Origin: an uncultured Caulobacteraceae bacterium
GTDB taxonomy: Bacteria; Pseudomonadota; Alphaproteobacteria; Caulobacterales; Caulobacteraceae
DNA length: 64,000 nucleotides
Assembly (NCBI GenBank): GCA_903923135.1
Contig: CAIXWN010000003.1
Span: 1 to 64,000, forward strand
Reading direction: 5' to 3'
The position numbers and the translations under genes were made by a program. Shown piece by piece: positions 45,235 to 54,488 of this stretch (within the stretch, counting starts at the first letter, position 1; every line of letters starts with the position of its first letter). Under the pieces are notes generated by a model. It did not search any database. It worked only from the letters and a program-made list of their open reading frames with translations, and was not told the DNA's origin.

Positions 45235-46635
45235 TTGCTGGAAGTCAGGAACAGGCGCGCGAAGAGGGGAACGCACTTGGTAGCCGAAGACCATGTTGAT
45301 CTTGGGGCATTCATCGCGGGCGTGAAGCGCCGCAATCCGGGTCAGGACGAGTTCGTCCAGGCCGTCCAGGAAGTGGCCGAAGACATCTTCGACTTCATTC
45401 AGGACAAGACCGCCTATCACGAATATCAGATCCTGCGGCGCATCGCCGAGCCCGACCGGGTGATCAGCTTCCGCGTCTGCTGGGAAGACGACAACGGCTC
45501 GATCCGCGTGCAGCGCGGCTGGCGGGTCCAGAACAACAACTCCATCGGCCCCTACAAGGGTGGCATCCGCTTCCACCCCAGCGTCACCGAGAGCGTGCTG
45601 AAGTTTCTCGCCTTCGAGCAGACCTTCAAGAACAGCCTTACCGGCCTGCCCATGGGCGGCGGCAAGGGCGGCGCGAACTTCAACCCCAAGGGCAAGTCCG
45701 ACCATGAGGTGATGCGCTTCTGTCAGTCGTTCATGACGGAGCTCTATCGCCATGTCGGCGCCGACATCGACGTTCCGGCCGGCGACATCGGCGTGGGCGC
45801 GCGCGAGATCGGCTACATGTTCGGCCAGTACAAGCGCATCACCAACCAGTTCACCGGCGTGCTCACCGGCAAGGGCCTGGAGTTCGGCGGCAGCCTCATC
45901 CGCACCGAGGCCACTGGCTACGGCGCGGTCTACTTCCTCAAGAGCATGCTGGAGAATGTCGGCAACTCGGTCGAGGGCAAGACCGCCGTCGTCTCCGGGT
46001 CGGGCAATGTGGCCACCCACGCCGCCGAGAAGATCGTCCAGCTGGGCGGCAAGGTGCTCACCTTCTCCGACTCCGACGGCTTCATCTATGATCCGGCCGG
46101 CATCGACCAGCAGAAGATCAACTGGGTGAAGGACCTCAAGACCAAGCGCCGCGGCCGGATCGAGGACTACGCCAAGGAGTTCAAGGGTTCGGAATTCCAC
46201 GCCGGCAAACGTCCGTGGTCGGTCAAGGCCGATCTGGCCCTGCCCTGCGCTACCCAGAACGAGCTCAATGGCGACGACGCCCGCACCCTGGTGGCCAACG
46301 GCTGCATCGCCGTCTCGGAAGGGGCCAACATGCCCACCAACCTCGAGGGCGTGCACGTCTTCAAGGAGGCCAAGATCCTCTACGCGCCCGGCAAGGCCGC
46401 CAACGCCGGCGGCGTGTCGGTGTCCGGCCTGGAAATGAGCCAGAACTCGGCGCGCATTTCCTGGAAGGAAGAGCAGCTCCAGACCCTGCTCGTCGACATC
46501 ATGGAAGGCATCCACAACAGCTGCGTCGAATACGGCGGCGCGGCTGGCACCAAGCACATCGACTATGTGCGCGGCGCCAATATCGCCGGCTTCAAGAAGG
46601 TCGCCGACGCCATGCTGGCCTACGGCGTGGTCTGA
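45235..46635 (+). CDS. gdhA: Glutamate dehydrogenase (Glu/Leu/Phe/Val dehydrogenase family)
   Basis: QNNNSIGPYKGGIRFHPSV, LPMGGGKGGANFNPKGKSD, PAGDIGVGAREIGYM. Start codon uncertain. Confidence 0.95.
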   Translation: MLEVRNRRAKRGTHLVAEDHVDLGAFIAGVKRRNPGQDEFVQAVQEVAEDIFDFIQDKTAYHEYQILRRIAEPDRVISFRVCWEDDNGSIRVQRGWRVQNNNSIGPYKGGIRFHPSVTESVLKFLAFEQTFKNSLTGLPMGGGKGGANFNPKGKSDHEVMRFCQSFMTELYRHVGADIDVPAGDIGVGAREIGYMFGQYKRITNQFTGVLTGKGLEFGGSLIRTEATGYGAVYFLKSMLENVGNSVEGKTAVVSGSGNVATHAAEKIVQLGGKVLTFSDSDGFIYDPAGIDQQKINWVKDLKTKRRGRIEDYAKEFKGSEFHAGKRPWSVKADLALPCATQNELNGDDARTLVANGCIAVSEGANMPTNLEGVHVFKEAKILYAPGKAANAGGVSVSGLEMSQNSARISWKEEQLQTLLVDIMEGIHNSCVEYGGAAGTKHIDYVRGANIAGFKKVADAMLAYGVV

Positions 46636-46675
46636 CGATCCCCTCGGTCGGGGTCACGACCTTCGATCGGCAGTC

Positions 46676-46703
46676 GGGCCCGGGATGGCGACATCCCGGG
46701 CCC
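46676..46703. terminator. Bidirectional intergenic hairpin between convergent gdhA and glsA
   Basis: GGGCCCGGGATG-GCGA-CATCCCGGGCCC, 12-bp perfect stem with GNRA loop; poor U-tract. Confidence 0.7.
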
Positions 46704-46710
46704 TTCCGAT

Positions 46711-47643
46711 TCAGAACACCGACCAGCCGGTCAGCGCCACCAGCCGCTGCAGGGCCATCTGGCCGACCAGGGAGTTGCCCGCCTCGCACAGGCCCGGCGA
46801 CCACACGCCGATGGCGGCGCGGCGCGGCGCGATGGCCAGGATGCCGCCGCCGACGCCGCTCTTGCCCGGCAGTCCCACCCGATAGGCGAACTCGCCCGAG
46901 GCGTCATAGTGGCCGCAGGTCATCATGATGGCGTTGATTCGCCGGGTCCGCTCGGGGCTGGTCACCTGGATCTGGTTGAGCGGGTCCAGCCCGCCCTGGG
47001 CCAGGAACAGGCCGGCGCGGGCCAGCTGTCGACAGGTCATCCGAAGCGCGCACTGGTTGAAGTAGACCTCGAGAACCTCTTCCACCGGGCTCTGCAGATT
47101 GTCGAAGCCGCGCAGGAAATAGGCCAGGCTGGCGTTGCGGAAGCCGGTTTCTTCCTCCGAGGCGGCCACTTCCGGGTCGATCGACACGGCCTCGTCCAGG
47201 GCCAGGCGCCGCATGAAGCCGGCGATGTCGGCGATCGCCTCGCGCGGCCGCCCGCCGGCCAGCACCGCGTCGGTGACCACGATCGCCCCGGCGTTGATGA
47301 ACGGGTTGCGCGGGATGCCCCGCTCCTGCTCCAGCTGGACGATGGAGTTGAAGCGTGATCCGGACGGCTCGCGCCCCACTCGCCGCCACAGACCCTCGTC
47401 CAGCCGGTTCATCGCCAGGACCAGGGTGAACACCTTCGAGACGCTCTGGATCGAGAACGGCGTCTCCGCATCGCCCGCCGCGGCCGTGCGGCCGTCGCAG
47501 GTGACGATGGCGATGCCGAACTGCCGGGGGTCGACCCGCGCCAGGGCCGGGATGTAGTCGGCCACCCGGCCCTCGCCCAGGTGCGCCTGCATCTCCTGGT
47601 GCACGGTGGCGACGATGGCGTCGAGATCTTCGCTTGTCGGCAT
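46711..47643 (-). CDS. glsA: Glutaminase A
   Basis: [54 protein letters not shown]. Confidence 0.95.
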   Translation of the reverse strand: MPTSEDLDAIVATVHQEMQAHLGEGRVADYIPALARVDPRQFGIAIVTCDGRTAAAGDAETPFSIQSVSKVFTLVLAMNRLDEGLWRRVGREPSGSRFNSIVQLEQERGIPRNPFINAGAIVVTDAVLAGGRPREAIADIAGFMRRLALDEAVSIDPEVAASEEETGFRNASLAYFLRGFDNLQSPVEEVLEVYFNQCALRMTCRQLARAGLFLAQGGLDPLNQIQVTSPERTRRINAIMMTCGHYDASGEFAYRVGLPGKSGVGGGILAIAPRRAAIGVWSPGLCEAGNSLVGQMALQRLVALTGWSVF

Positions 47644-47831
47644 GTCAGGGCCCCCCGGGGGGGAGTCTAGCCTGCCCCCGGTCCGGGCGGCAACCACCGC
47701 CGGCCCGCGGCTCGCAAGGACCGCCGTCCCGCCCGAAGGGCGCTGACCGCCCCTGGCCGCCCTGTTATAGTCGCCGCGTCCGGCGCCCGCCGCGGCCATT
47801 GCGGCCGGGCCGGACAAGGGGGGAACTGCCG

Positions 47832-48560
47832 ATGACCTATTGCCTGGGGATCCTGCTGCCGACCGGTCTGGTGCTGGCCGCCGACTCCCGCTCCAACGCC
47901 GGGGTCGACCAGATCGCCCTGGCCCGCAAGATGAGCCTGATCACTCGCCCCGGCGACCGCGTCATCGCGGTGCTCTCGGCCGGCAATCTCGCCACCACCC
48001 AGTCGGTGGTCACCCAGTTGCGCCAGGCCGCCGGCTCCGGCGAGGCCGGTCAGGACGTGTACATGACCCGTTCGCTGTTCGATGTCGCCGCCATGGTCGG
48101 CGCCCGCCTGCGCGAGGTGGTCGATCGCGACAGCCGCTATGTTCAGCCCTACGGCGATCCTACCGGCAGCTTCCTGGTCGGCGGCCAGATCGCCGGCGAG
48201 GCGCCGCGGCTGTTCCAGATCTATTCCGCCGGCAATTTTGTCGAGGCCTCGAGCCGGTCGCGGTTCCTGCAGATCGGCGAGACCAAGTATGGCAAGCCGA
48301 TCCTCGACCGGGTGGTCAACCACGAAACCGCCCTGGACGAGGCGGCCAAGTTGGCCATGCTGTCCTTCGACGCCACCATCCGCAGCAACCTGTCGGTGGG
48401 CCCGCCGATCGACCTGCTGCGCTACCAGGCCGACAGCTTCTCGGTGGACAATCTGATCACCGTCGAGGAGGGCAATCCCTACTGGGCCGAGCTCAAGAAG
48501 GGCTACGCCGCCGGCCTGTCGAACCTGGTCGACAGTCTGCCGGCGCCCCCGCCTGCCTGA
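47832..48560 (+). CDS. Proteasome-type protease (Anbu-like)
   Basis: [37 protein letters not shown]...; N-terminal Thr after Met and proteasome beta fold pattern. Confidence 0.85.
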   Translation: MTYCLGILLPTGLVLAADSRSNAGVDQIALARKMSLITRPGDRVIAVLSAGNLATTQSVVTQLRQAAGSGEAGQDVYMTRSLFDVAAMVGARLREVVDRDSRYVQPYGDPTGSFLVGGQIAGEAPRLFQIYSAGNFVEASSRSRFLQIGETKYGKPILDRVVNHETALDEAAKLAMLSFDATIRSNLSVGPPIDLLRYQADSFSVDNLITVEEGNPYWAELKKGYAAGLSNLVDSLPAPPPA

Positions 48561-49759
48561 TGGCCGCGCCCCGGGGCGTTCTGGCCGTTCCCCGCGGCGT
48601 CTGGGCCCTGGGTTTCGTCTCCATGTTCATGGACATCTCCTCGGAGATGATCCACGCCCTGCTGCCGTTGTTCCTGGTCGGAACCCTGGGGGCCGGCGTG
48701 GCCCTGGTCGGCCTGATCGAGGGCGCCGCCGAGGCCACCGCCTCCATCGTCAAGGTGTTCTCCGGCTGGCTCTCCGACCGCATGGGCCGGCGCAAGACCC
48801 TGGCCCTGATCGGCTATGGCCTGGGCGCGCTCACCAAGCCGGTCTTTCCCCTCGCCGCCGCGCCGCTCGAGGTGTTCGCCGCCCGCTTCGCCGACCGGGT
48901 CGGCAAGGGCCTGCGCGGGGCGCCGCGCGACGCCCTGGTGGCCGACATAACCCCGGCCGACATCCGCGGCGTCGCCTTCGGCCTTCGCCAGGCCCTCGAC
49001 ACCGTCGGCGCCCTGCTGGGGCCGGCCCTGGCCATCGGCCTGATGCTGCTCTTCGCCGGCGACATCCGCCGGGTGTTCGCCTGGGCCGTGCTGCCGGCGA
49101 TGATCGCCGTGGCCCTGCTGGCCTTTGGCGTCGACGAACCCCGTCGTGCGTCCGGGGTTCAGCCCCGGCCGGCGCCGATCACCTGGTCGCGGGTGCGAAA
49201 CATGGGCCGGCCGTTCTGGGCGGTCACCGCCGTGGGCGTGGTCTTCACCCTGGCCCGCTTCAGCGAGGCCTTCCTCGTCCTGCGGGCCCGCGACATCGGC
49301 CTCTCGCTGGCCTTCGCGCCGGTGGTGATGGTGATGATGAACCTGGTCTACGCCCTCATCGCCACGCCGGCGGGGCATCTGTCCGATCGCACGGACCGTC
49401 GCCTGCCCCTGGCGGCGGGGCTCGGCGTGCTGATCCTCGCCGACATCGTCCTGGCCGCCGCGCCGAACCTGTGGGGCTTGCTGGCCGGAGTCGCCCTCTG
49501 GGGGGTGCACATGGGCCTCACCCAGGGCATCCTTGCCGCCCTGGTGGCCGATGCCGCTCCGGCCGATCTGCGCGGCACGGCCTTCGGCGTCTTCAACCTC
49601 GCCGTGGGCCTGGCACAGCTCGCCGCCAGCGTGGTGGCCGGGGCCCTGTGGAGCGCCTCCGGACCCGCCGCCACCTTCGCCGCCGGCGGCGTCTTCGCGG
49701 CCGTGGCCCTGCTGGGGCTCGCCCTTGTCATCCGCCGTCAGGCCGGGGCGAAGGCGTAG
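48560..49759 (+). CDS. MFS transporter
   Basis: Twelve-TM pattern; GWLSDRMGRRKTLALIGYGLGALTKPVFPLA; FADRVGKGLRGAPRDALVAD. Confidence 0.88.
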   Translation: MAAPRGVLAVPRGVWALGFVSMFMDISSEMIHALLPLFLVGTLGAGVALVGLIEGAAEATASIVKVFSGWLSDRMGRRKTLALIGYGLGALTKPVFPLAAAPLEVFAARFADRVGKGLRGAPRDALVADITPADIRGVAFGLRQALDTVGALLGPALAIGLMLLFAGDIRRVFAWAVLPAMIAVALLAFGVDEPRRASGVQPRPAPITWSRVRNMGRPFWAVTAVGVVFTLARFSEAFLVLRARDIGLSLAFAPVVMVMMNLVYALIATPAGHLSDRTDRRLPLAAGLGVLILADIVLAAAPNLWGLLAGVALWGVHMGLTQGILAALVADAAPADLRGTAFGVFNLAVGLAQLAASVVAGALWSASGPAATFAAGGVFAAVALLGLALVIRRQAGAKA

Positions 49760-50370
49760 CCGAACGCGGCGATGTCCTCGCCGTAGAGGTCCCCGACGAC
49801 GCCGATCGACCGGTCCGAATAATAGTCCTGATAGGGTCTCCGCTCGGAGGCGTTGCGGTGTCCGAGCGTCCCGGGCAGATCCAGCCGGCCGGCCAGGGCG
49901 GCCCAGTCGCCCGCCATCGTTTCGAACCGCAGGATGGTGTCGACCAGTGGCGTGCGGCCATCGGTGTCGACCAGAAAGGGCTTCTGAGGCAGCCACTGCA
50001 CGTGCGGCCGCCGGCCGATGCGCTCCAGATAGGCGTCGAAGCTGGGGATCGAGGCGAAGTCCAGGAAGGCCAGCAGGTCGGGACGCGACCTGACCATATA
50101 GGCGTACTGCGACACCGCCTTGTCCCAGGGGTTGCGCACCACCGAGAACCTGAAGCAGCGATCGAACAGGCCGCGGCCCACCGCGTGGCGGATCTGGGCC
50201 GCCTGCAGATGCTGCAGACCGCCGGTCTGGTAGCGGTTGGAATAGGTCGACACCAGGCCGCCCCACAGCTCGCGGGTCGTTCGCCGCCCGGTCCAGATCA
50301 CGTCCTCGATGCTGGTCCCCGCCGTCTTGGGGATGTGCACGAAGATCAGCCTGCGGGCGCGGCAGATCAT
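49738..50370 (-). CDS. Sulfotransferase family protein
   Basis: 5'-PSB-like LIFVHIPKTAGTSIEDVIW and FRFSVVRNPWDKAVSQYAYM. Confidence 0.82.
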   Translation of the reverse strand: MICRARRLIFVHIPKTAGTSIEDVIWTGRRTTRELWGGLVSTYSNRYQTGGLQHLQAAQIRHAVGRGLFDRCFRFSVVRNPWDKAVSQYAYMVRSRPDLLAFLDFASIPSFDAYLERIGRRPHVQWLPQKPFLVDTDGRTPLVDTILRFETMAGDWAALAGRLDLPGTLGHRNASERRPYQDYYSDRSIGVVGDLYGEDIAAFGYAFAPA

Positions 50371-50374
50371 CGCT

Positions 50375-50935
50375 TCAGCCGATGTCCGGCAGGGCGAGGC
50401 CGGCGTCGGCCCCCAGGAACGCGCAGATCGCCGGCCCGGCGTCGGCGTGCAGGTCACGCACCAGCAGTTTGCCTGGCCGCGAGGCGAAGTGGCGCCTCAC
50501 CGCCCGGATGTGCGCCTCATGGAAGCCGCCCAGCTGAGCGTCCGTCCAGTCGGTGATATAGGGCGAGGGGATATCGCCATGCAGGCCATATTGCAGCGCC
50601 TCGAACGGGGACAGGCCGCGGTCGCCGATATGGTCGCGCACCGACCGGATCCACCCCTCCACGTCGCGCGTCAGCAGCAGGAAGCGGGCGTCCGGGAAGG
50701 TCCGGTCCAGGTCCTCGAAGAAGCAGTTGAACGGCACGTCGGAAAAGCCGTCGAAGCGGCCCAGCACCGGCAGGAACGCCGCGAAGGCGTCGGCCCGCGT
50801 CAGGCCGGCGAAGGGTTTCTCGCGCACCACCATGCGGCCCCAGTGCACCGTCGAATAGCCCAGATCGCGCAGCAGCCTGTCGGTCGATCGCGTCCCGCAC
50901 CGGTGCAGGCTCAGCACGAACACCTTGCCGGTCAC
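50375..50935 (-). CDS. Sulfotransferase-like protein
   Basis: VFVLSLHRCGTRSTDRLLRDLGY, FEDLDRTFPDARFLLLTRDVEGWIRSVRDH. Confidence 0.78.
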   Translation of the reverse strand: MTGKVFVLSLHRCGTRSTDRLLRDLGYSTVHWGRMVVREKPFAGLTRADAFAAFLPVLGRFDGFSDVPFNCFFEDLDRTFPDARFLLLTRDVEGWIRSVRDHIGDRGLSPFEALQYGLHGDIPSPYITDWTDAQLGGFHEAHIRAVRRHFASRPGKLLVRDLHADAGPAICAFLGADAGLALPDIG

Positions 50936-51200
50936 GATCCGTCGTTTCCCCTGTCCCGGTGATGGCCGCGACGGCCCCGCCCCTGGCGCCAGTTAAGGCG
51001 CTTCGTCCCGGAAGGAAAGCCGGCGCCTGCGCGAACGCGATGGCGGCGGGCCGGCGTCCGCGTAAGGTTGCAAAATGCGATAAAACGGGATAGGCTTTCC
51101 TGCAGGCCATGTTTCCGGGCGCAGCCGGTCCGACCGGCGGCGATCATCTGGACGTCAGAACGGAAAAAATAGATTATTAACAATAGTTTAAATCCGGAAG

Positions 51201-51350
51201 AGCTTGCCAGAACCTGCCAATTCCCGCCCGGGAAGCGCCCCCGGACCGCCCCGAAACCGCCCGAAACCGCCCAAAGCCGCCCGGCTGCCGCGCGGCGACC
51301 GCCGGAAAACGCCCGCCGGATGCCCGGAAACCGCCAAAACACGCCCTGCA
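51201..51350. repeat. Degenerate 10-bp-period repeat with embedded G-quadruplex/i-motif pattern
   Basis: Successive 10-mers ccggaccgcc ccgaaaccgc ccgaaaccgc ccaaagccgc ccggctgccg; phase persists in degenerate form either side. Confidence 0.65.
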
Positions 51351-51363
51351 TCGTGGAGCCGGT

Positions 51364-51840
51364 GTGCTATCAATCCCCGCCAAGGGGCGCCCATTTTCGC
51401 TCGGTCTCGCCGTCATGCTGATCCAGCTGTTCGTCGCCACCGTGATGGTGCTCTACACGGTCTCCGTGCATGGCGCGGGGCTGGCCGTGCTCAGCCGCTT
51501 CCTTCGCCTGGAGAGCCGTCTGGAGATCCGCCGCCATGTGCCGGCCCTGTCGGTGCGCAGCCTCGGCGTCACCCTGATGCTGGTCCTGGCGCTGTTCGCC
51601 CTGCACGGGATCGAGATCTGGTCTTACGCGGCCTTCTACCTCTGGCAGGGCGCGGTGAAGGACCTGGAGACGGCGGTGTATTTCTCCACCATCGCCTATG
51701 GCGCCATCGGCTTCGGCGACGTGGCGATCAATTCATCGTGGCGCCTGGTGGGGGCCATCGAGGGGGTCAACGGCGTGCTGCTGCTGGGCTGGTCGACGGC
51801 CTTCTTCGTCACCGTGGTCACCCGGCTGGGTGGGCGCTAG
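51364..51840 (+). CDS. Two-TM potassium channel family protein
   Basis: TAVYFSTIAYGAIGFGDVAIN pore/selectivity filter flanked by TM helices; GTG start, or ATG at 51415. Confidence 0.8.
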   Translation: MLSIPAKGRPFSLGLAVMLIQLFVATVMVLYTVSVHGAGLAVLSRFLRLESRLEIRRHVPALSVRSLGVTLMLVLALFALHGIEIWSYAAFYLWQGAVKDLETAVYFSTIAYGAIGFGDVAINSSWRLVGAIEGVNGVLLLGWSTAFFVTVVTRLGGR

Positions 51841-51921
51841 AGGTCGCAGCTATGAAGAGTGTTCACCTTGCGTCGGGTCGAGAAATCGGGGATGCGAAGT
51901 CCGCCCCCAAACCGCACCCGG

Positions 51922-52743
51922 CTAGTTGAACGCCGATACCGACCGACCGTTAAGCGGCTGGGTCTCACGCGAGTTGCCCGCGGGGAAGATCGCCTTGAAC
52001 GCCGAGATCTGAGGCGCGGACATGGTGATCGGGTGCGAGAGCACGATCCAGGACACGTTCTCGGGCAGGTCCTTGGCTTCCAGCTGTTCGTCTATGGTTC
52101 CCTCGGGTTCGACGCAGGCCGGCGCGAACGACGCCGGCGCGGTCAGGGACCCGCTGTAGCGCCATGTCCCCGACAACTGGCCGAGTACTTTGGCAAGGTT
52201 GACGTGCGGGATTGTCAGGTGGGCGGAGGCCGAATTCACCGGCAGGGTTGTTCCGTCAAAGATCTTCGCCAGTTCGGCGCTGGGGGCTCCAGATTCGATG
52301 CGGGCCCCGATAACCAGCAGCGCGTCCGGGCTGCGGTCGCATGGCGCGGCTCCATCCCGGAGGAAGACGAAATGCACCTCCATCGGCGCGTGACTTCCCT
52401 TCACGGTGTGCTCCGAAGGGGTGTGGAAGTGAAACTGCAGCAGCGAATATCTGACCCCGCCCACCTCGATCGAAGAACCGGCCGGTACGTTGGCCTTCAA
52501 CGTCGCCCACTCTTTTTCGACCTTGCCGGAGGCGTTGTAGGTGTTGAGGACGTCCAAAGTCACATCCGAAGCCAGATGATCGGCGATCGGCAGCGGCGCC
52601 TTCGCCGAAGTGACCGAGGCGGGATTGATATCGATGGGCGACTGCCGCACCGCCGCCGCCTGCGCCGCAGTCGTCAGAACCAGGCTGGAAAGCAGGGCTG
52701 TGCCGGTGAGCAGCAGCGCTTGCCGAATTGTCTTGGCGTTCAT
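51922..52743 (-). CDS. Periplasmic alpha-carbonic anhydrase
   Basis: Signal peptide; RQSPIDIN, QFHFHTPSEH, EVHFV zinc-ligand motifs; TWRYSGSLTAP. Confidence 0.92.
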   Translation of the reverse strand: MNAKTIRQALLLTGTALLSSLVLTTAAQAAAVRQSPIDINPASVTSAKAPLPIADHLASDVTLDVLNTYNASGKVEKEWATLKANVPAGSSIEVGGVRYSLLQFHFHTPSEHTVKGSHAPMEVHFVFLRDGAAPCDRSPDALLVIGARIESGAPSAELAKIFDGTTLPVNSASAHLTIPHVNLAKVLGQLSGTWRYSGSLTAPASFAPACVEPEGTIDEQLEAKDLPENVSWIVLSHPITMSAPQISAFKAIFPAGNSRETQPLNGRSVSAFN

Positions 52744-52879
52744 TTGCTTTCCTTTCGAGACTGGATGAGGCGTTCTGAAAGACGGCGAACAACTTCCCTA
52801 CACGATGCGACGAACATGGAAATCGAACCAAACGACACGCATGGGCCGAGCCGAATGGTGTTTCGCCTTGTCCCTAACC

Positions 52880-53002
52880 GGGATGTCTCATCCCTGCAAT
52901 CGCGCTGACGCCGCGGCCCCGGGATGTCAGGCCGCGAAGCGGCGGTGAACGCGCGGCTGTAGCTCAGGATTGACTGCGCAGGTGAGCTGTTCGATTCCGC
53001 GC
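52880..53002 (+). other. Cluster of intergenic hairpins including a nested-stem, tRNA-like element
   Basis: GGGATG-TCT-CATCCC (52880-52894); GCCGC-GAA-GCGGC (52931-52943); nested GCGCGG...AGCTCA...TGAGCT...CCGCGC (52951-53002). Confidence 0.45.
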
Positions 53003-53162
53003 CCGGCCCGGGTTCGCCATCCGCCTCGGCCGGCGCAACAACCGGGCGAGTTCTGGAACCGCCGGAACCCGCGCGGGGGGCTCGCCCATTTTACAAGGGT
53101 TGAGCCGGGCTGCACGCGCCTGCGCTTCAAGCCTGTGGCTAGGCGTATTCTCTGCCGAATAT

Positions 53163-53237
53163 TGGAGCGGGCGAAGAGATTCGAACTCTCGACCCCAACC
53201 TTGGCAAGGTTGTGCTCTACCACTGAGCTACGCCCGC
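53163..53237 (-). tRNA. tRNA-Gly (anticodon GCC)
   Basis: Reverse complement GCGGGCGTAGCTCAGTGGTAGAGCACAACCTTGCCAAGGTTGGGGTCGAGAGTTCGAATCTCTTCGCCCGCTCCA; cloverleaf and encoded CCA. Confidence 0.97.
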
Positions 53238-53322
53238 GCTCCTCGAGGCGGTTCACGCCCCGAAATTCGGAGCGCGGCTTATGGCAGAGCGCCTCCGGCT
53301 TGGCAAGGCGTCAAAGCGCCCG

Positions 53323-54444
53323 TCAGGCCTCGCGTTTCGCCGAGGCCGCCATCCAGTCTGCCGAGCGCATCTCCTTCAGCCGCGAGGCGGTGCGCTCGAA
53401 CTCGAAGGCCAGGTCGCCGGCCGGATAGAGCGTGTCCGGCTCGCCCGCCGCCAGCACCACCAGCCGCGCCCGGGCCTCGTAGAGGGTGTCCACCAGGGTG
53501 GCCAGCCGGCGGGCCTCGTTGCGGCGCTCCGGGCCCAGCTTTGGGGCGTGCTCGAGGAAGACGGTGTGGAACCGCCGGGCGATGGCCAGATAGTCCTCCG
53601 GGCCCAGGGCGTGGACGCACAGGCTGGCGAACTCGGCGCGCAGCAGGCCGCCCGCCGCCCGCGGCCAGTGCTCGTGGCGCCCCAGCACCTCCAGCGTCGC
53701 GCCGGTTTCGCTCTCGCCGCCCAGCAGGTCGCCCCAGAGGGCGTCGAAGGTGCGTTCATTGTCCGGATCGATGGGCGAGAACCAGGTCCCGGCGGCCCGC
53801 AGCCGCTCGGTGCGATAGTCGCGCCCGCCGGCCACGGCGACGATCTCCATGCGGCTCTTCAGCATGGCGATGAACGGCAGGAACAACTGGCGGTTGATGC
53901 CGTTGCGATAGAGGTCGTCCGGCGGCCGGTTGCTGGTCGACACCAGGGTGACGCCACGGGCGAACAGGGCCTCGAACAGCCGGCCCAGGATCATGGCGTC
54001 GGCGATGTCGGTCACCTGGAACTCGTCGAAGCACAACAGCCGGGCCTCGCCGGCCAGGATGTCGGCCAGCGGCGGTATGGGGTCCTCGCCCCGGGTCTGG
54101 CCGAACTGCGCCCGCCGCGCGGCCGCGTCGCTTGTCCGCCAGGCGTTCACCAGCCGGTGGACCCGGGCCATGAAGTCCAGGAAGTGGATACGCCGCTTGG
54201 GCTGGAAGGCCACGTGGTCGAAGAACAGGTCCATCAGCATGGACTTGCCCCGCCCCACCGGTCCCCAGAGATAGGCGCCGCGCACGCCGGCCGGTTTGCG
54301 GAACAGGCCGGGGGGCCTCAGGGCGGTCAGGTCGCGCTCGACCCGGCCCAGCGCCTCCACCCCGGCGATCTGGGCGGGGTCGACGCTGATCGCGCCCGAC
54401 GCGACTCTCTGATCATAGGCGGCGCGCAGCGTCCCGGTCATCAA
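53323..54444 (-). CDS. zapE: Cell division protein ZapE (AFG1-like ATPase)
   Basis: GAYLWGPVGRGKSMLMDLFF, LLCFDEFQVTDIADAMILGRLFEALF. Confidence 0.93.
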   Translation of the reverse strand: MMTGTLRAAYDQRVASGAISVDPAQIAGVEALGRVERDLTALRPPGLFRKPAGVRGAYLWGPVGRGKSMLMDLFFDHVAFQPKRRIHFLDFMARVHRLVNAWRTSDAAARRAQFGQTRGEDPIPPLADILAGEARLLCFDEFQVTDIADAMILGRLFEALFARGVTLVSTSNRPPDDLYRNGINRQLFLPFIAMLKSRMEIVAVAGGRDYRTERLRAAGTWFSPIDPDNERTFDALWGDLLGGESETGATLEVLGRHEHWPRAAGGLLRAEFASLCVHALGPEDYLAIARRFHTVFLEHAPKLGPERRNEARRLATLVDTLYEARARLVVLAAGEPDTLYPAGDLAFEFERTASRLKEMRSADWMAASAKREA

Positions 54445-54488
54445 AGCCGGTTAACCCGCCGCGCGCGCCGGGTCCAGGCGGCCGCGCC

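Noticed and set aside
51201-51350. CRISPR-like array
   Set aside because: Period is ~10 bp, degenerate, with no unique spacers and no cas genes in the window.
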